This document shows positions 1 to 7,180 of a stretch of DNA of 12,391 nucleotides, piece by piece. The number at the start of each line of letters is the position of its first letter. The first letter of the stretch is position 1. A model generated the notes under the pieces. It made no database searches. It was given only the letters and a program-made list of their open reading frames with translations, and had not been told where the DNA came from. The stretch comes from Ruminococcus sp. UBA7014 (GTDB lineage Bacteria; Bacillota; Clostridia; Oscillospirales; Ruminococcaceae): the NCBI GenBank assembly GCA_002449575.1, contig DJXC01000160.1, positions 1 through 12,391 on the forward strand. The letters are read 5' to 3'. The position numbers and the translations under genes are program-made.

Positions 1-141
1 TGGATTTTGCTCCGTTTCCGGCATAACAGAAACAGATTCCTGTGCAGTATTTTGGCGCAGTGCTGAATAGGCAACCCCTGCTCCGCCAAGCAGAAGTATC
101 AGCAATACCGCTAATATCAGAACATTTTTTCCTTTTTTCAT
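1..141 (-). CDS. Membrane-anchored protein, N-terminus only; probable TlpA/ResA-like thioredoxin
   Basis: Only the first 47 codons are in the window; the gene runs off the left edge. The start ATG (139-141) has GGAG eight bases upstream and lies 21 bases after the ccdA stop, so the two are surely co-transcribed. The visible protein is a short Lys-rich head, one hydrophobic segment (about residues 7-25), then a Ser/Thr/Glu/Gln-rich linker. There is no lipobox Cys, so it is either an uncleaved membrane anchor or a signal peptide. The catalytic domain is not visible. The call of an extracytoplasmic thioredoxin-like reductase rests on context: in Clostridia a CcdA protein is commonly followed by a membrane-tethered TlpA-type thioredoxin that receives its electrons. 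Any other small secreted protein remains possible. Confidence 0.6.
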   Translation of the reverse strand, partial: MKKGKNVLILAVLLILLLGGAGVAYSALRQNTAQESVSVMPETEQNP

Positions 142-162
142 GCTTGTTTCTCCTATCAGAAG

Positions 163-789
163 TCATGCAAAAATCATCACTGCAATTCCAGCGGCAATCA
201 GGGCAAATCCGGAAATTTTATTAATGATATCATAATGTTTTTTAATCAAATCAAATGTCTGTTCCAGTTCTTCTATCAGCACTGCCGACAACAGAAACGG
301 TATTCCTAATCCCAGAGAATATAGTATCAGCAGTACCGCACCTTTCAGCGCACTTGCTGAAACAGATGCCATCATCAGCGCAGAACCCAGAAAAACTCCA
401 ATACAAGGCGTTAAGCTGACGGCATATACCATGCCAAACAAAAATGATGAAAATAATCCGGTTATTTTGACTTCTCCAGCATAGCCTTTCAGGAAACGAA
501 GCTGAAATATGCCCAGATAACTCAGCCCTAATAAAATCATCACACCGCCGCAGATGATTTTTACCAGCAGTGCATGAGCTGTCAGCAAACCGCCAAGCGT
601 TCCGGCGAACAAGCCCAGAGCTGTAAATATCAGCATAAAGCCAAAAACAAACATGCCGGCATTCGCCAGCGTATGCACACGGCTGTTCTGCTTTCCCGAA
701 AAATAAACAAGATATATCGGCAGCATGGGCAGCATACAGGGCGAAATAAAAGAAACAATTCCCTCTAAAAATGTTACAAGATACTGCAT
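163..789 (-). CDS. ccdA: CcdA/DsbD-beta-type membrane thiol-disulfide transporter
   Basis: A 208-residue, very hydrophobic protein with about six membrane helices. It carries electrons from cytoplasmic thioredoxin across the membrane to extracytoplasmic thioredoxin-like proteins. The two Pro-Cys motifs that define the family are present: SPCMLP (Cys18, first helix) and LTPCIGVFLG (Cys129, fourth helix). The length fits the short CcdA type, which lacks the outer domains of DsbD. I chose ATG 789, giving MQYLVTFLEG, over the in-frame GTG at 801. The promoter predicts a transcript starting near 804, so the GTG would be almost leaderless, while GGGTGA at 798-803 can act as the ribosome site for ATG 789. 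The anchored protein downstream is the likely partner. Confidence 0.88.
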   Translation of the reverse strand: MQYLVTFLEGIVSFISPCMLPMLPIYLVYFSGKQNSRVHTLANAGMFVFGFMLIFTALGLFAGTLGGLLTAHALLVKIICGGVMILLGLSYLGIFQLRFLKGYAGEVKITGLFSSFLFGMVYAVSLTPCIGVFLGSALMMASVSASALKGAVLLILYSLGLGIPFLLSAVLIEELEQTFDLIKKHYDIINKISGFALIAAGIAVMIFA

Positions 790-810
790 AGCCTGTTTCA
801 CCCAGTTATT

Positions 811-839
811 ATTATAGCATAAAATCTGACGTTTGTCAA
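811..839 (-). promoter_or_regulatory. Sigma-A promoter of ccdA
   Basis: On the minus strand there is an exact TTGACA (834-839) and an exact TATAAT (811-816) separated by 17 bases. Transcription should begin near 804, giving a leader of only about 15 bases before ATG 789. Confidence 0.85.
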
Positions 840-843
840 ATGC

Positions 844-888
844 AAAAAAGAAACGCTTTTTCCCGTATCCAGCAGAAAAAAGCGTTTT
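844..888 (-). terminator. Intrinsic terminator after the formate/nitrite-type channel gene
   Basis: An 11-bp stem pairs 851-861 with 877-887 around an ACGC/GCGT core, with a 15-base loop. On the minus strand it is followed by six T residues (844-849). It lies just beyond the stop codon of the channel gene and directly upstream of the ccdA promoter, so it isolates the two units. Confidence 0.8.
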
Positions 889-897
889 CTTACAGTT

Positions 898-1554
898 TTA
901 TACGGTTTCCTTATCGAACAGTTTCATACACAGTGGTATCAGCATTCCGCCGAGTGCATTACCGATGACTATTGTCAGCAGATAACCGATTCCCGGCAGA
1001 ATCATCTCTGGTGAATCTACTGCCGCAAAGAAATAAAAGCAATCTGCAACAGAATGATTAAATCCGCAGAAGATAAACACCATCACAGGCATCACTGTTC
1101 CGAAGAGAAAGGACATATCCCGGTTTTCGGCTTTGCAGCGGTTGCCGTTATCGACTGCAATAAACATCAGCAGTCCGCAGAACAGCCCCAGAATCAGCCG
1201 GCTGACAAATCCGTCATACATTTTGGTCTGCATGGCATTCATGGCATTTTCATGTACAAGGATTCCCGTCCGGGAAAGACGTATCAGAAATGCTGCAATT
1301 CCTGTGCCAAGTATATTTCCGAGCAGGGTAATCCCTACTTCACGCAGATAAACCGGCTTGCGCTCCGGAATATAGCCTACTTTTCCGGTATACAGGGCGA
1401 AGCCATAGCGCAGAATTGTGAACAGTCCCAGACTGAACAGCATTCCGCCAAGATACTTGTTTTCGACAGCAAGATACACTGTTCCGCCCAGACCTATCAG
1501 AATACCGGACAGCACAGCTTTTGACAGAATACTCTTGAAAGATTCCAGTTTCAT
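898..1554 (-). CDS. Formate/nitrite transporter (FNT) family channel, divergent
   Basis: A 218-residue integral membrane protein with about six helices. The FNT family moves small monovalent anions (formate, nitrite, hydrosulfide, lactate) as pentameric channels. The best family mark is FNHSVADCFYF, matching the FEHSxANM block that carries the central pore histidine; here it is His167. A GNALGG motif near the C-terminus matches the conserved GNxxGG, and ALYTGK (in the second helix region) corresponds to the ELFTGN signature. Three things are unusual: the Glu before the histidine is Asn166, the first signature lacks its Glu, and the protein is short for FNT members (usually about 250-290 residues). 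I chose ATG 1554, eight bases after AAGGAG; TTG 1560 sits too close to that site. Its substrate cannot be told from sequence. Confidence 0.75.
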   Translation of the reverse strand: MKLESFKSILSKAVLSGILIGLGGTVYLAVENKYLGGMLFSLGLFTILRYGFALYTGKVGYIPERKPVYLREVGITLLGNILGTGIAAFLIRLSRTGILVHENAMNAMQTKMYDGFVSRLILGLFCGLLMFIAVDNGNRCKAENRDMSFLFGTVMPVMVFIFCGFNHSVADCFYFFAAVDSPEMILPGIGYLLTIVIGNALGGMLIPLCMKLFDKETV

Positions 1555-1593
1555 GAACAAATCTCCTTGTTAAAAAAATAACATACTTTGAAT

Positions 1594-1622
1594 ATTATAA
1601 CACAGCCACTGGAATTTGTCAA
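1594..1622 (-). promoter_or_regulatory. Sigma-A promoter of the FNT-type channel gene
   Basis: Exact TTGACA (1617-1622) and exact TATAAT (1594-1599) on the minus strand with a 17-base spacer. The leader is roughly 30 bases and carries AAGGAG. Confidence 0.85.
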
Positions 1623-1700
1623 CTCTTTTTGTAGTACAGGCTAACAAAATGCAATTTGTCAGATGGAAAAAAATAATCACTGCAAATTATGAAAAAATAC

Positions 1701-1729
1701 TTGCATTATTTCCTTATCTATGATAAAAT
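1701..1729 (+). promoter_or_regulatory. Promoter of the cohesin-like/dockerin gene
   Basis: TTGCAT (1701-1706) and TAAAAT (1724-1729) are separated by 17 bases. A perfect inverted repeat, CTTATC (1713-1718) and GATAAG (1732-1737), brackets the -10 element and could be an operator. Confidence 0.65.
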
Positions 1730-1781
1730 AAGATAAGAATATTCAGAAAAAATCAGAAACAAACAGAAAAGGAGAACGATT

Positions 1782-2561
1782 ATGAAAAAAAATTACAGAA
1801 ATTTATTTGCTCTGCTGACTGCCGGAATGCTTTCTTCTGGTGCTTTGCTTCCTGTACAGGCTGCTGCTGATGACATTCATGTTTCAGTCGACCAGAAAGA
1901 AGTCAGCCTGACCCAACTGAAAAGTAATAATTATGAAGTTCCTGTTTTCATTCGTCTGGAACAGAATGTCAATTTAAACGCTGTAGAATTCGGCATCAAT
2001 GTTGATACCCGCTGTCGTTTTGAAATTATCAACAGAAGTGACTATGCTGAACTCTACGGTGAAAAATTACAGATGTCCATGTCTAAAGCAGCGATTCCCG
2101 GTATGGAAGGCTATACATGGCTGACATGGGGGCAGACTTCGGATTATTACTATGACAAATCCAATATTCTGCTGCTGATGGTACAAATTCCGGAAACAGT
2201 ACAGGCGGATGACAAATATGAGATTCATTATCTGACACAGTCACCCTCTAATGAAAACAAGCAGCATGTCTGGTATAATTTCGGCACAAATACAGACTAT
2301 GTCAAGAACGGTTCTGTCAGCTGGACAGACGGCTGGATTCTGGTCACATCTGACAAAAGCGACTATACACGAGGTGATGTTGACGGAAATGGCAAAATTG
2401 ACATTCTGGATGCAATTACTGTCAATCAGGCGATTCTTTCCAAAACTTCCCTGACAGAAACACAACTGCTTGCAGCAGATATCAATGGCGATGGAAAACC
2501 GGATTCTTCTGACTCACTTTCGATTATGAAATACATTGTCGGGCTGATTACCGAACTTTAA
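1782..2561 (+). CDS. Secreted cohesin-like plus dockerin protein (candidate cellulosome adaptor)
   Basis: A 259-residue exported protein. Residues 1-28 are a signal peptide (basic start, hydrophobic core, VQA-AA cleavage region). Residues 29-190 form a predicted all-beta domain of cohesin/carbohydrate-binding type, with VPVFIRL and LNAVEFGINV strands and a WTDGWILV end. Residues 197-259 are a clear type I-like dockerin with two calcium-binding loops: DVDGNGKIDILD (199-210) and DINGDGKPDSSD (233-244). The dockerin docks the protein onto a cohesin of a scaffoldin outside the cell. A single cohesin-like domain plus dockerin in about 260 residues resembles ScaC-type adaptors of Ruminococcus flavefaciens. 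The dockerin is certain; the cohesin assignment is tentative, and the domain could instead bind carbohydrate. AAAAGGAG precedes the ATG. It converges on the transglutaminase-like gene. Confidence 0.8.
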   Translation: MKKNYRNLFALLTAGMLSSGALLPVQAAADDIHVSVDQKEVSLTQLKSNNYEVPVFIRLEQNVNLNAVEFGINVDTRCRFEIINRSDYAELYGEKLQMSMSKAAIPGMEGYTWLTWGQTSDYYYDKSNILLLMVQIPETVQADDKYEIHYLTQSPSNENKQHVWYNFGTNTDYVKNGSVSWTDGWILVTSDKSDYTRGDVDGNGKIDILDAITVNQAILSKTSLTETQLLAADINGDGKPDSSDSLSIMKYIVGLITEL

Positions 2562-2575
2562 AAGAAAAAATAAAA

Positions 2576-2607
2576 AATACTCTCTCCGGAAATCCGGAGA
2601 GAGTATT
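2576..2607. terminator. Bidirectional terminator between two convergent secreted-protein genes
   Basis: A near-perfect stem pairs 2576-2590 with 2593-2607 (core CTCTCCGGA/TCCGGAGAG), with a tight AAAT loop after the innermost pairs open. It is flanked by an A-rich tract on the left and a T-rich tract on the right, so it can serve both the gene ending at 2561 and the one ending at 2617. Confidence 0.9.
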
Positions 2608-2616
2608 TATTTTTTA

Positions 2617-4593
2617 TTAATATTTTGTATAGTTGACAGTTTCAGCATCTACAAAGAAGTACTGCCACCAGTCGCCGTCCTTCTTCTGGTTACCGGTTTC
2701 AACATAATAACGCTTGCCGTCAATCATGACTTCTGTCCAGTAATGCTGACCGGACTTGCTTGCCGGTCTTGTCCAGCCCTTAACCATATACACATCAAAT
2801 CCATAATATGCCAGTACTGCTGCCATTGCGCCGTTATACTGTACACACTGTCCGGACTTATAGTTAAAGATAGCATCCGGATAAGACTTGCTGACAATTG
2901 CATTCCACTTAGAACCTGCATAAGCATAATCTACATTGCAGTGAATCCACCACCATGTTGTATAGAGGCGTTCTGCCATTGACATATCATCTGTAAAATG
3001 TTCTGCTGCAAATTTTTCGATAATTTCATAATCTTTGTCAGAGAGGTTAATGCCGTTTTTCAGGTCTTTGTCAACGGTATAGGGCAGACCGTTCTGACGG
3101 TTTTTCACGTCAATATGTCTGATACCGGGGTTCAGTGTTGCAGTATTGAGCATCAGTTTAATATCTTCCGGAACAGCACTGAAACCGCCTCTGGTAGGAC
3201 CAGATTCTTTCGTTGTCGTTGTAGTAGTAGTTGTTGTTGTTGCGGCTTTAGTAGTTGTTGTCGTTTCTGCCTGGAGCAGACCACTTGCATTAAACTGATA
3301 AGTTTTTCCGTCAAGGGTAAGAGAACCAGTATGTTTTTTGCCGTCTGCATCAAGATAATATTTACCGTCAGAAAGTGTCAGCCATCCGGTCTGCATTGTG
3401 AAATCTTCGGGAGAGAAATAATAATCACTTGCTGACTGTCTTTCACCGTTGCTATTCCAGCCCATATACTGATAATATTTTGCCCAGTCTTCTTCTGACC
3501 AGTTATCACTGTTATCATAATCCGGCTTCCAGCCTTCAGGGAGAGTCACTTTTACAGCGGGCATAAGACTCTGCCAGCCAGAAAGACGTTCACCTGTTTT
3601 TGTATCCAGATAATAAGTTTTGCCGTCGACTGTCAGCCAGCCGGTTTGTTTTTCGCCTTTTTCGTTATAGTAATAAGTTTTTCCGTCAGCTTCGGTTTTC
3701 CAGCCTGCTGCATCAGAGGTGACTGCCACCGGCTTAGTAGTTGTTGTAGGTTTTGTTGTTGTTGCTGCTGGCTGTGTAGTAGTAGCAACGGGCTGTGTGG
3801 ATTCAACAATCATAGCACCAGTTTCGGAAGAAAATTCATATTCTTTTCCGTCAATTGTCTGTTTACCGTACTGCATAACGCCGTCACTGTTCAGATAATA
3901 AGTATTGTCGTCAACTGTTACCAGACCAGTCTGCATTACACCGTTTCCGTCAAAACAATAACGGCTGCCGTTAATTTCTGTCACACCGACTGCCATTGTG
4001 CAGTCATCCTTGAAATAATATTTTGTACCTTCAATCACGTTCCATCCGGAAACAAGCTGATAATTATCATCCGCAAAATAACTCTGTCCGGACTGTGCAT
4101 CTTTAATAAAACCTTTCTGAAGTTTTCCCTGTGCATCTGCATAGTAATAAGCAAAACCGAGAGGCTTTACATCTGTTTTTGCGCCCTGGCTGGCAACATA
4201 ACTCAGGAGCATAGAAGCATCAATAGAATTAATCTGCTTGTCGTCGTCAATATCTGCAATCAGGAGAGCAGATTTTTCATCAATACCACCATTTGCAAGT
4301 GTACCAGCACCAGCAAAAGCAGCAGCAGTTAAAATAGCTTTGGCATCTTCACCGTCAACCGTACCACTGGCATTGACATCACCCATCATATAATTCGGCT
4401 GAAGGCTGAATTTCCCGGTTTTTACCTGTTCATCTTCTTTGCAGTAGGGATTTCCTGCTTCGTCATAAAAAATAAAATCAGAAGGACGATGGAATTCCGC
4501 TGCCTGAGCAGCAATGCCGGAAGAAATTAATACACAGGAAGCTGCTCCGGCAGCCAGCATTCCCAGTACTCGATTGCCTGTTGATTTATTCAT
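2617..4593 (-). CDS. Secreted dockerin / cell-wall-binding-repeat / transglutaminase-like protein
   Basis: A 658-residue modular exported protein. Residues 1-32 are a signal peptide (AQA-AE cleavage). Residues 71-135 resemble a dockerin, with loops starting DVNASGTVDGED (72-83) and DIDDDKQINSID (114-125); the second is less canonical. Residues about 147-263, 296-340 and 399-440 hold choline/glucan-type cell-wall-binding repeats built on Gly-Trp, Tyr-Tyr and DGxxxTG steps. Thr-rich linkers lie at 266-292 and 443-470. The C-terminal domain (about 475-658) is transglutaminase-like: SGQC (Cys583) and QHYWTEV (His617) give the Cys-His pair, and the third, usually Asp, position appears to be Glu632 in YYVETG. 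Such domains act as cysteine proteases or amidases, or cross-link. GGAGG precedes the ATG. It probably acts on the cell surface or in the scaffoldin complex; its substrate is unknown. Confidence 0.82.
   Translation of the reverse strand: MNKSTGNRVLGMLAAGAASCVLISSGIAAQAAEFHRPSDFIFYDEAGNPYCKEDEQVKTGKFSLQPNYMMGDVNASGTVDGEDAKAILTAAAFAGAGTLANGGIDEKSALLIADIDDDKQINSIDASMLLSYVASQGAKTDVKPLGFAYYYADAQGKLQKGFIKDAQSGQSYFADDNYQLVSGWNVIEGTKYYFKDDCTMAVGVTEINGSRYCFDGNGVMQTGLVTVDDNTYYLNSDGVMQYGKQTIDGKEYEFSSETGAMIVESTQPVATTTQPAATTTKPTTTTKPVAVTSDAAGWKTEADGKTYYYNEKGEKQTGWLTVDGKTYYLDTKTGERLSGWQSLMPAVKVTLPEGWKPDYDNSDNWSEEDWAKYYQYMGWNSNGERQSASDYYFSPEDFTMQTGWLTLSDGKYYLDADGKKHTGSLTLDGKTYQFNASGLLQAETTTTTKAATTTTTTTTTTKESGPTRGGFSAVPEDIKLMLNTATLNPGIRHIDVKNRQNGLPYTVDKDLKNGINLSDKDYEIIEKFAAEHFTDDMSMAERLYTTWWWIHCNVDYAYAGSKWNAIVSKSYPDAIFNYKSGQCVQYNGAMAAVLAYYGFDVYMVKGWTRPASKSGQHYWTEVMIDGKRYYVETGNQKKDGDWWQYFFVDAETVNYTKY
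3208..3264 (-). repeat. Low-complexity Thr codon tract (second linker)
   Basis: A tract encoding almost only threonine (residues 444-462), interrupted by a Lys-Ala-Ala. ACA, ACT and ACG codons are mixed. It separates the last wall-binding repeat from the transglutaminase-like domain and is likely glycosylated or extended. Such tracts are prone to length variation between strains. Confidence 0.85.
3718..3798 (-). repeat. Low-complexity Thr/Pro/Ala codon tract (first linker)
   Basis: Encodes residues 266-292, rich in TTT followed by Gln-Pro or Lys-Pro. It separates two blocks of wall-binding repeats in the same protein and resembles the linkers between cellulosomal modules. Confidence 0.85.
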
Positions 4594-4635
4594 AAAAACC
4601 TCCGTTTTAAGTTGCTGATTTTAAACTCTAGGTAT

Positions 4636-4664
4636 ACTATAGCACAAATTCAGAATTGTGTCAA
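4636..4664 (-). promoter_or_regulatory. Promoter of the dockerin/transglutaminase-like gene
   Basis: Minus-strand TTGACA (4659-4664) and TATAGT (4636-4641) with a 17-base spacer. The leader is about 35 bases and ends in a GGAGG ribosome site. Confidence 0.78.
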
Positions 4665-4737
4665 TAAATTGTAACAGTTTTTGGTGTAATGCACAAAAAA
4701 TAAAACGTTTTCATTCTCTTTTTTGATGGATTGTAAA

Positions 4738-4766
4738 TTGCAGATTTGTGTATTTCATGCTATAAT
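4738..4766 (+). promoter_or_regulatory. Promoter of the DUF2461 gene
   Basis: TTGCAG (4738-4743) and exact TATAAT (4761-4766) with a 17-base spacer. TG one base before the -10 box makes it an extended -10 promoter. Confidence 0.75.
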
Positions 4767-4798
4767 AAGCATAATATCAGCAAAGGAGTATTTTGAAC

Positions 4799-5527
4799 AT
4801 GCAGTATATTACAGAAGAAATGCTAAAATTTCTGGAAAATATCCGGAATCATAACGAAAAAGAATGGTTCGAGCAGCATAAAGAAATTTATCTGCAATCT
4901 GTCTATGAACCGCTGAAAGCAATGAGCGAAGCACTTTATCAGCCGTATGCGGAATATCAGATGCTGCACAAGACAGCGAGAATCTACCGGGATGCAAACT
5001 TTCCGCCGTATCAGCATTATCGTGATACATTCTGGATTTATATCCGGCATGAAGCAGTATGGTGGAGTAAAACACCGTGCTTGTTTTTCGAGATTTCTCC
5101 GGAAGGTGCAGGATTTGGCTTCCGGATTTCCAGTCCTGAACCGCAGTTTATGGAATATTTCCGCAGGCAGATAGCCGGACAGCCGGACACACTGCAAGCA
5201 CTTGTTTCCGGACTGGAGCAGAAACAGCTTACGCTTTCCGGAGATGAGTACAAACGACCAAAACCCTGTCAGAATCCGGAACTTCTTCCCTATTTCAGGA
5301 AAAAAAGCCTTGCTGTACAGAAATATATCACTGACCGGCACTTTCTGTGCAGTGATGCTCTTCTGCCGGAAGTACAGAAAACATTTTCTGATGTATTTCC
5401 GGTTTACCAGTATTTTTACAACATGATGCAGAACTATGAAACCGGAAAAAATACGCCGGAAACAAAAACTTCTCCCGAACCGGAACTCTTTATGACAAAA
5501 GCCCCGGAACAGGAATTTATGTGGTAA
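4799..5527 (+). CDS. DUF2461 family protein
   Basis: A 242-residue soluble protein of the DUF2461 (TIGR02453) family, whose function is not established. Family marks are FLENIRNHNEKEWFEQHK near the start (usual pattern FLxxLxxNNxxxWFxxHK), ARIYRDANFPPY in the middle (usual RIYRDxRFxxxKxPY), and LFFEISPEGAGFGFRI. The region after about residue 215 is a Pro/Glu-rich tail that may be lineage-specific. There is no signal peptide or membrane segment, so it should be cytoplasmic. I chose ATG 4799, ten bases after AAAGGAG, over the in-frame TTG 4793, only four bases from the same site. It has its own promoter, and no strong terminator is visible after the stop. Neighbours give no hint of its role. 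Confidence 0.85.
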   Translation: MQYITEEMLKFLENIRNHNEKEWFEQHKEIYLQSVYEPLKAMSEALYQPYAEYQMLHKTARIYRDANFPPYQHYRDTFWIYIRHEAVWWSKTPCLFFEISPEGAGFGFRISSPEPQFMEYFRRQIAGQPDTLQALVSGLEQKQLTLSGDEYKRPKPCQNPELLPYFRKKSLAVQKYITDRHFLCSDALLPEVQKTFSDVFPVYQYFYNMMQNYETGKNTPETKTSPEPELFMTKAPEQEFMW

Positions 5528-5546
5528 AAATTATTCCAGAAAACTA

Positions 5547-5576
5547 TTGACAAGTTCTGATAAAATCCTGTATAAT
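5547..5576 (+). promoter_or_regulatory. Promoter of the GH26-like gene
   Basis: Exact TTGACA (5547-5552) and exact TATAAT (5571-5576) with an 18-base spacer, giving a leader of about 40 bases. Confidence 0.82.
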
Positions 5577-5625
5577 ATTACTAATCAGCCTTGCTGAAAA
5601 CTTACAGATAAGGAACGTGAAGTGT

Positions 5626-7047
5626 ATGGAAAAAATATATCAGCTCCACATGGGAGCGGCACAGTGTGCTGTTGACCTCGGTGACGGCAGTGAACGTGGA
5701 GAATATGTGAATCAGGATTATATTCTGCAAACCCTTGGCAGACCTCACAGAAGCATCAGTTTAATGTACTGCTATTACCCTTTGGATGAGGGTTTTCCGG
5801 GGCGGGCAAGTGTTGTTCATGCAAACCCGGATGTCAAATTTGCATGGGATTTTCCCTATGATGACTATTTCACTTACAAAGGCGGTCTGAACGGCACTCG
5901 TGATGATGAGCCGTTCACCTATATGCGGGAAGTCCGCTCACATGGACAGGACGTGACACTCACCCTCACCATCGACCCACATGTTTCTGATGAACATCTT
6001 GTTGCTATCGGTCAGGATTTGAGAACATTCGGACGGGTCTTTCTGCGCATTAATCATGAAGCCACCGGAAACTGGTTTTCATTCAACAAACGTGCAAGCT
6101 ATCAGGAAGTCGCTGATTTCTTTGTCCGTGCCTGCCGGATTATCAAGGAAAATGCTCCCAATGTGCTGACAATTACCTGCATTGGCGGCATTGAAAATCC
6201 TGAATCCGGAAAAATCGAAAAAGAAGAAGAATTCGCCCAGACACTTCTTGCTGCTGATATCTGGTCAGTCGATAAATATATGGCTCTCCACTGGGGATGG
6301 CCCTATGATATTGCTGAACGAGGCGGCAATTCTCACAGCCGGAGCAAAGTTCTTGATATTTACGATATGACAAAGGCAAGCTTTGCAAGATTCAAAGAAC
6401 TCAACGGCGGAGAAGCCAAACCCATGATTATGTCAGAATTCAACGCTGACGGCGATGTCACCGGTGCTTATGACCAAGCCTCTATGGTACAGGAATTCTG
6501 TGATATTCTTGATGAAGACAATGCCGACTGGTTCAAGGCTTTCACGTTCTACCAGTTCCGTGACAGAGGCAGACTCGGACTTGAAATTGAAGACCCCAAT
6601 AATCCGGAAGTCGGCATTCGTCAGCCTGTTCTGAATACTTATAAAAATCTGATTCATCAAAAGCGTTTTCTGCCGGAACTAACACAGGGCAAAGAAATTC
6701 AGCTTCCTGTACAGCTTCGCTGGGGAAATTCCGAAGATGCAGACGGTATCGCCATTCCTCTGCATTTTGAAAAAGCCCCCGTTTTCTGTGAAATCTATTT
6801 TGAGGACGATAATAATTATATCATGGAACTGAATGGCAGATGGTTCTATAAATCTCCGAAAGCAAAATGCATTGACCTGATGTCCGCATTTTATGAAAAG
6901 CCGCTTTCTGGTTCTGCTGATTTGACACTGAAACTTTTTGCTCCTCCGGCATCGGGTGAAAATGACCCTTCTGATTTGTTCAACACATATACTACTCTCG
7001 AAAAAATGCCGAAAATCCGTATTCGCTTTGCACCTGTCGAAGAATAA
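5626..7047 (+). CDS. Clan GH-A glycoside hydrolase, GH26-like (mannanase family), cytoplasmic
   Basis: A 473-residue protein with a predicted (beta/alpha)8 barrel over about residues 1-335 and an added beta-rich C-terminal region (about 345-473). LRINHEATGNWFSF carries His144-Glu145, matching the GH26 acid/base block (HE followed by GxWF). MIMSEFNAD places Glu271 at the end of a strand, as expected for the nucleophile. Spacing of 126 residues between the two Glu is compatible with clan GH-A. No signal peptide is present, so it would act inside the cell on imported oligosaccharides, unlike most GH26 beta-mannanases. Substrate is unproven; another GH-A family is possible. I chose ATG 5626 (AAGGA 11 bases upstream) over GTG 5617, which almost abuts that site. 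No sugar transporter or regulator adjoins it. Confidence 0.65.
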   Translation: MEKIYQLHMGAAQCAVDLGDGSERGEYVNQDYILQTLGRPHRSISLMYCYYPLDEGFPGRASVVHANPDVKFAWDFPYDDYFTYKGGLNGTRDDEPFTYMREVRSHGQDVTLTLTIDPHVSDEHLVAIGQDLRTFGRVFLRINHEATGNWFSFNKRASYQEVADFFVRACRIIKENAPNVLTITCIGGIENPESGKIEKEEEFAQTLLAADIWSVDKYMALHWGWPYDIAERGGNSHSRSKVLDIYDMTKASFARFKELNGGEAKPMIMSEFNADGDVTGAYDQASMVQEFCDILDEDNADWFKAFTFYQFRDRGRLGLEIEDPNNPEVGIRQPVLNTYKNLIHQKRFLPELTQGKEIQLPVQLRWGNSEDADGIAIPLHFEKAPVFCEIYFEDDNNYIMELNGRWFYKSPKAKCIDLMSAFYEKPLSGSADLTLKLFAPPASGENDPSDLFNTYTTLEKMPKIRIRFAPVEE

Positions 7048-7090
7048 TTTCTTCCTGCTTGTGGAAAGCATAAAAATTTCTTAAAATCTC

Positions 7091-7119
7091 TTGACAACTA
7101 TTGTGATTTATGATAAAAT
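7091..7119 (+). promoter_or_regulatory. Promoter of the zinc-ribbon gene
   Basis: Exact TTGACA (7091-7096) and TAAAAT (7114-7119) with a 17-base spacer; leader about 55 bases. Confidence 0.8.
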
Positions 7120-7180
7120 AAAAGTAACCGAAATCCTGTCCCTCAGGAAATTCTGAAAATTTAGTTTAGGAGTGAATATT

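Noticed and set aside
1054..1524. 156-codon open frame on the plus strand
   Set aside because: Antisense of the FNT-type channel gene; no ribosome site and no recognisable fold.
2581..2600. TCCGGA, which recurs across the window, as a dispersed repeat or restriction/methylation signal
   Set aside because: Most copies fall in coding sequence where they follow codon choice for Ser-Gly, Pro-Glu and Ile-Arg/Ile-Pro; no regular spacing is visible.
3646..4332. 228-codon Cys-rich open frame on the plus strand
   Set aside because: It is the antisense of the wall-binding-repeat region; its regular Cys/Phe pattern merely mirrors the repeated Thr/Tyr/Gly codons.
4698..4713. CcpA cre-like site around AAAACGTTTTCA upstream of the DUF2461 gene
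   Set aside because: The right half fits TGNNANCGNTNNCA but the left TG is missing, and the palindrome is simple AT-rich sequence.
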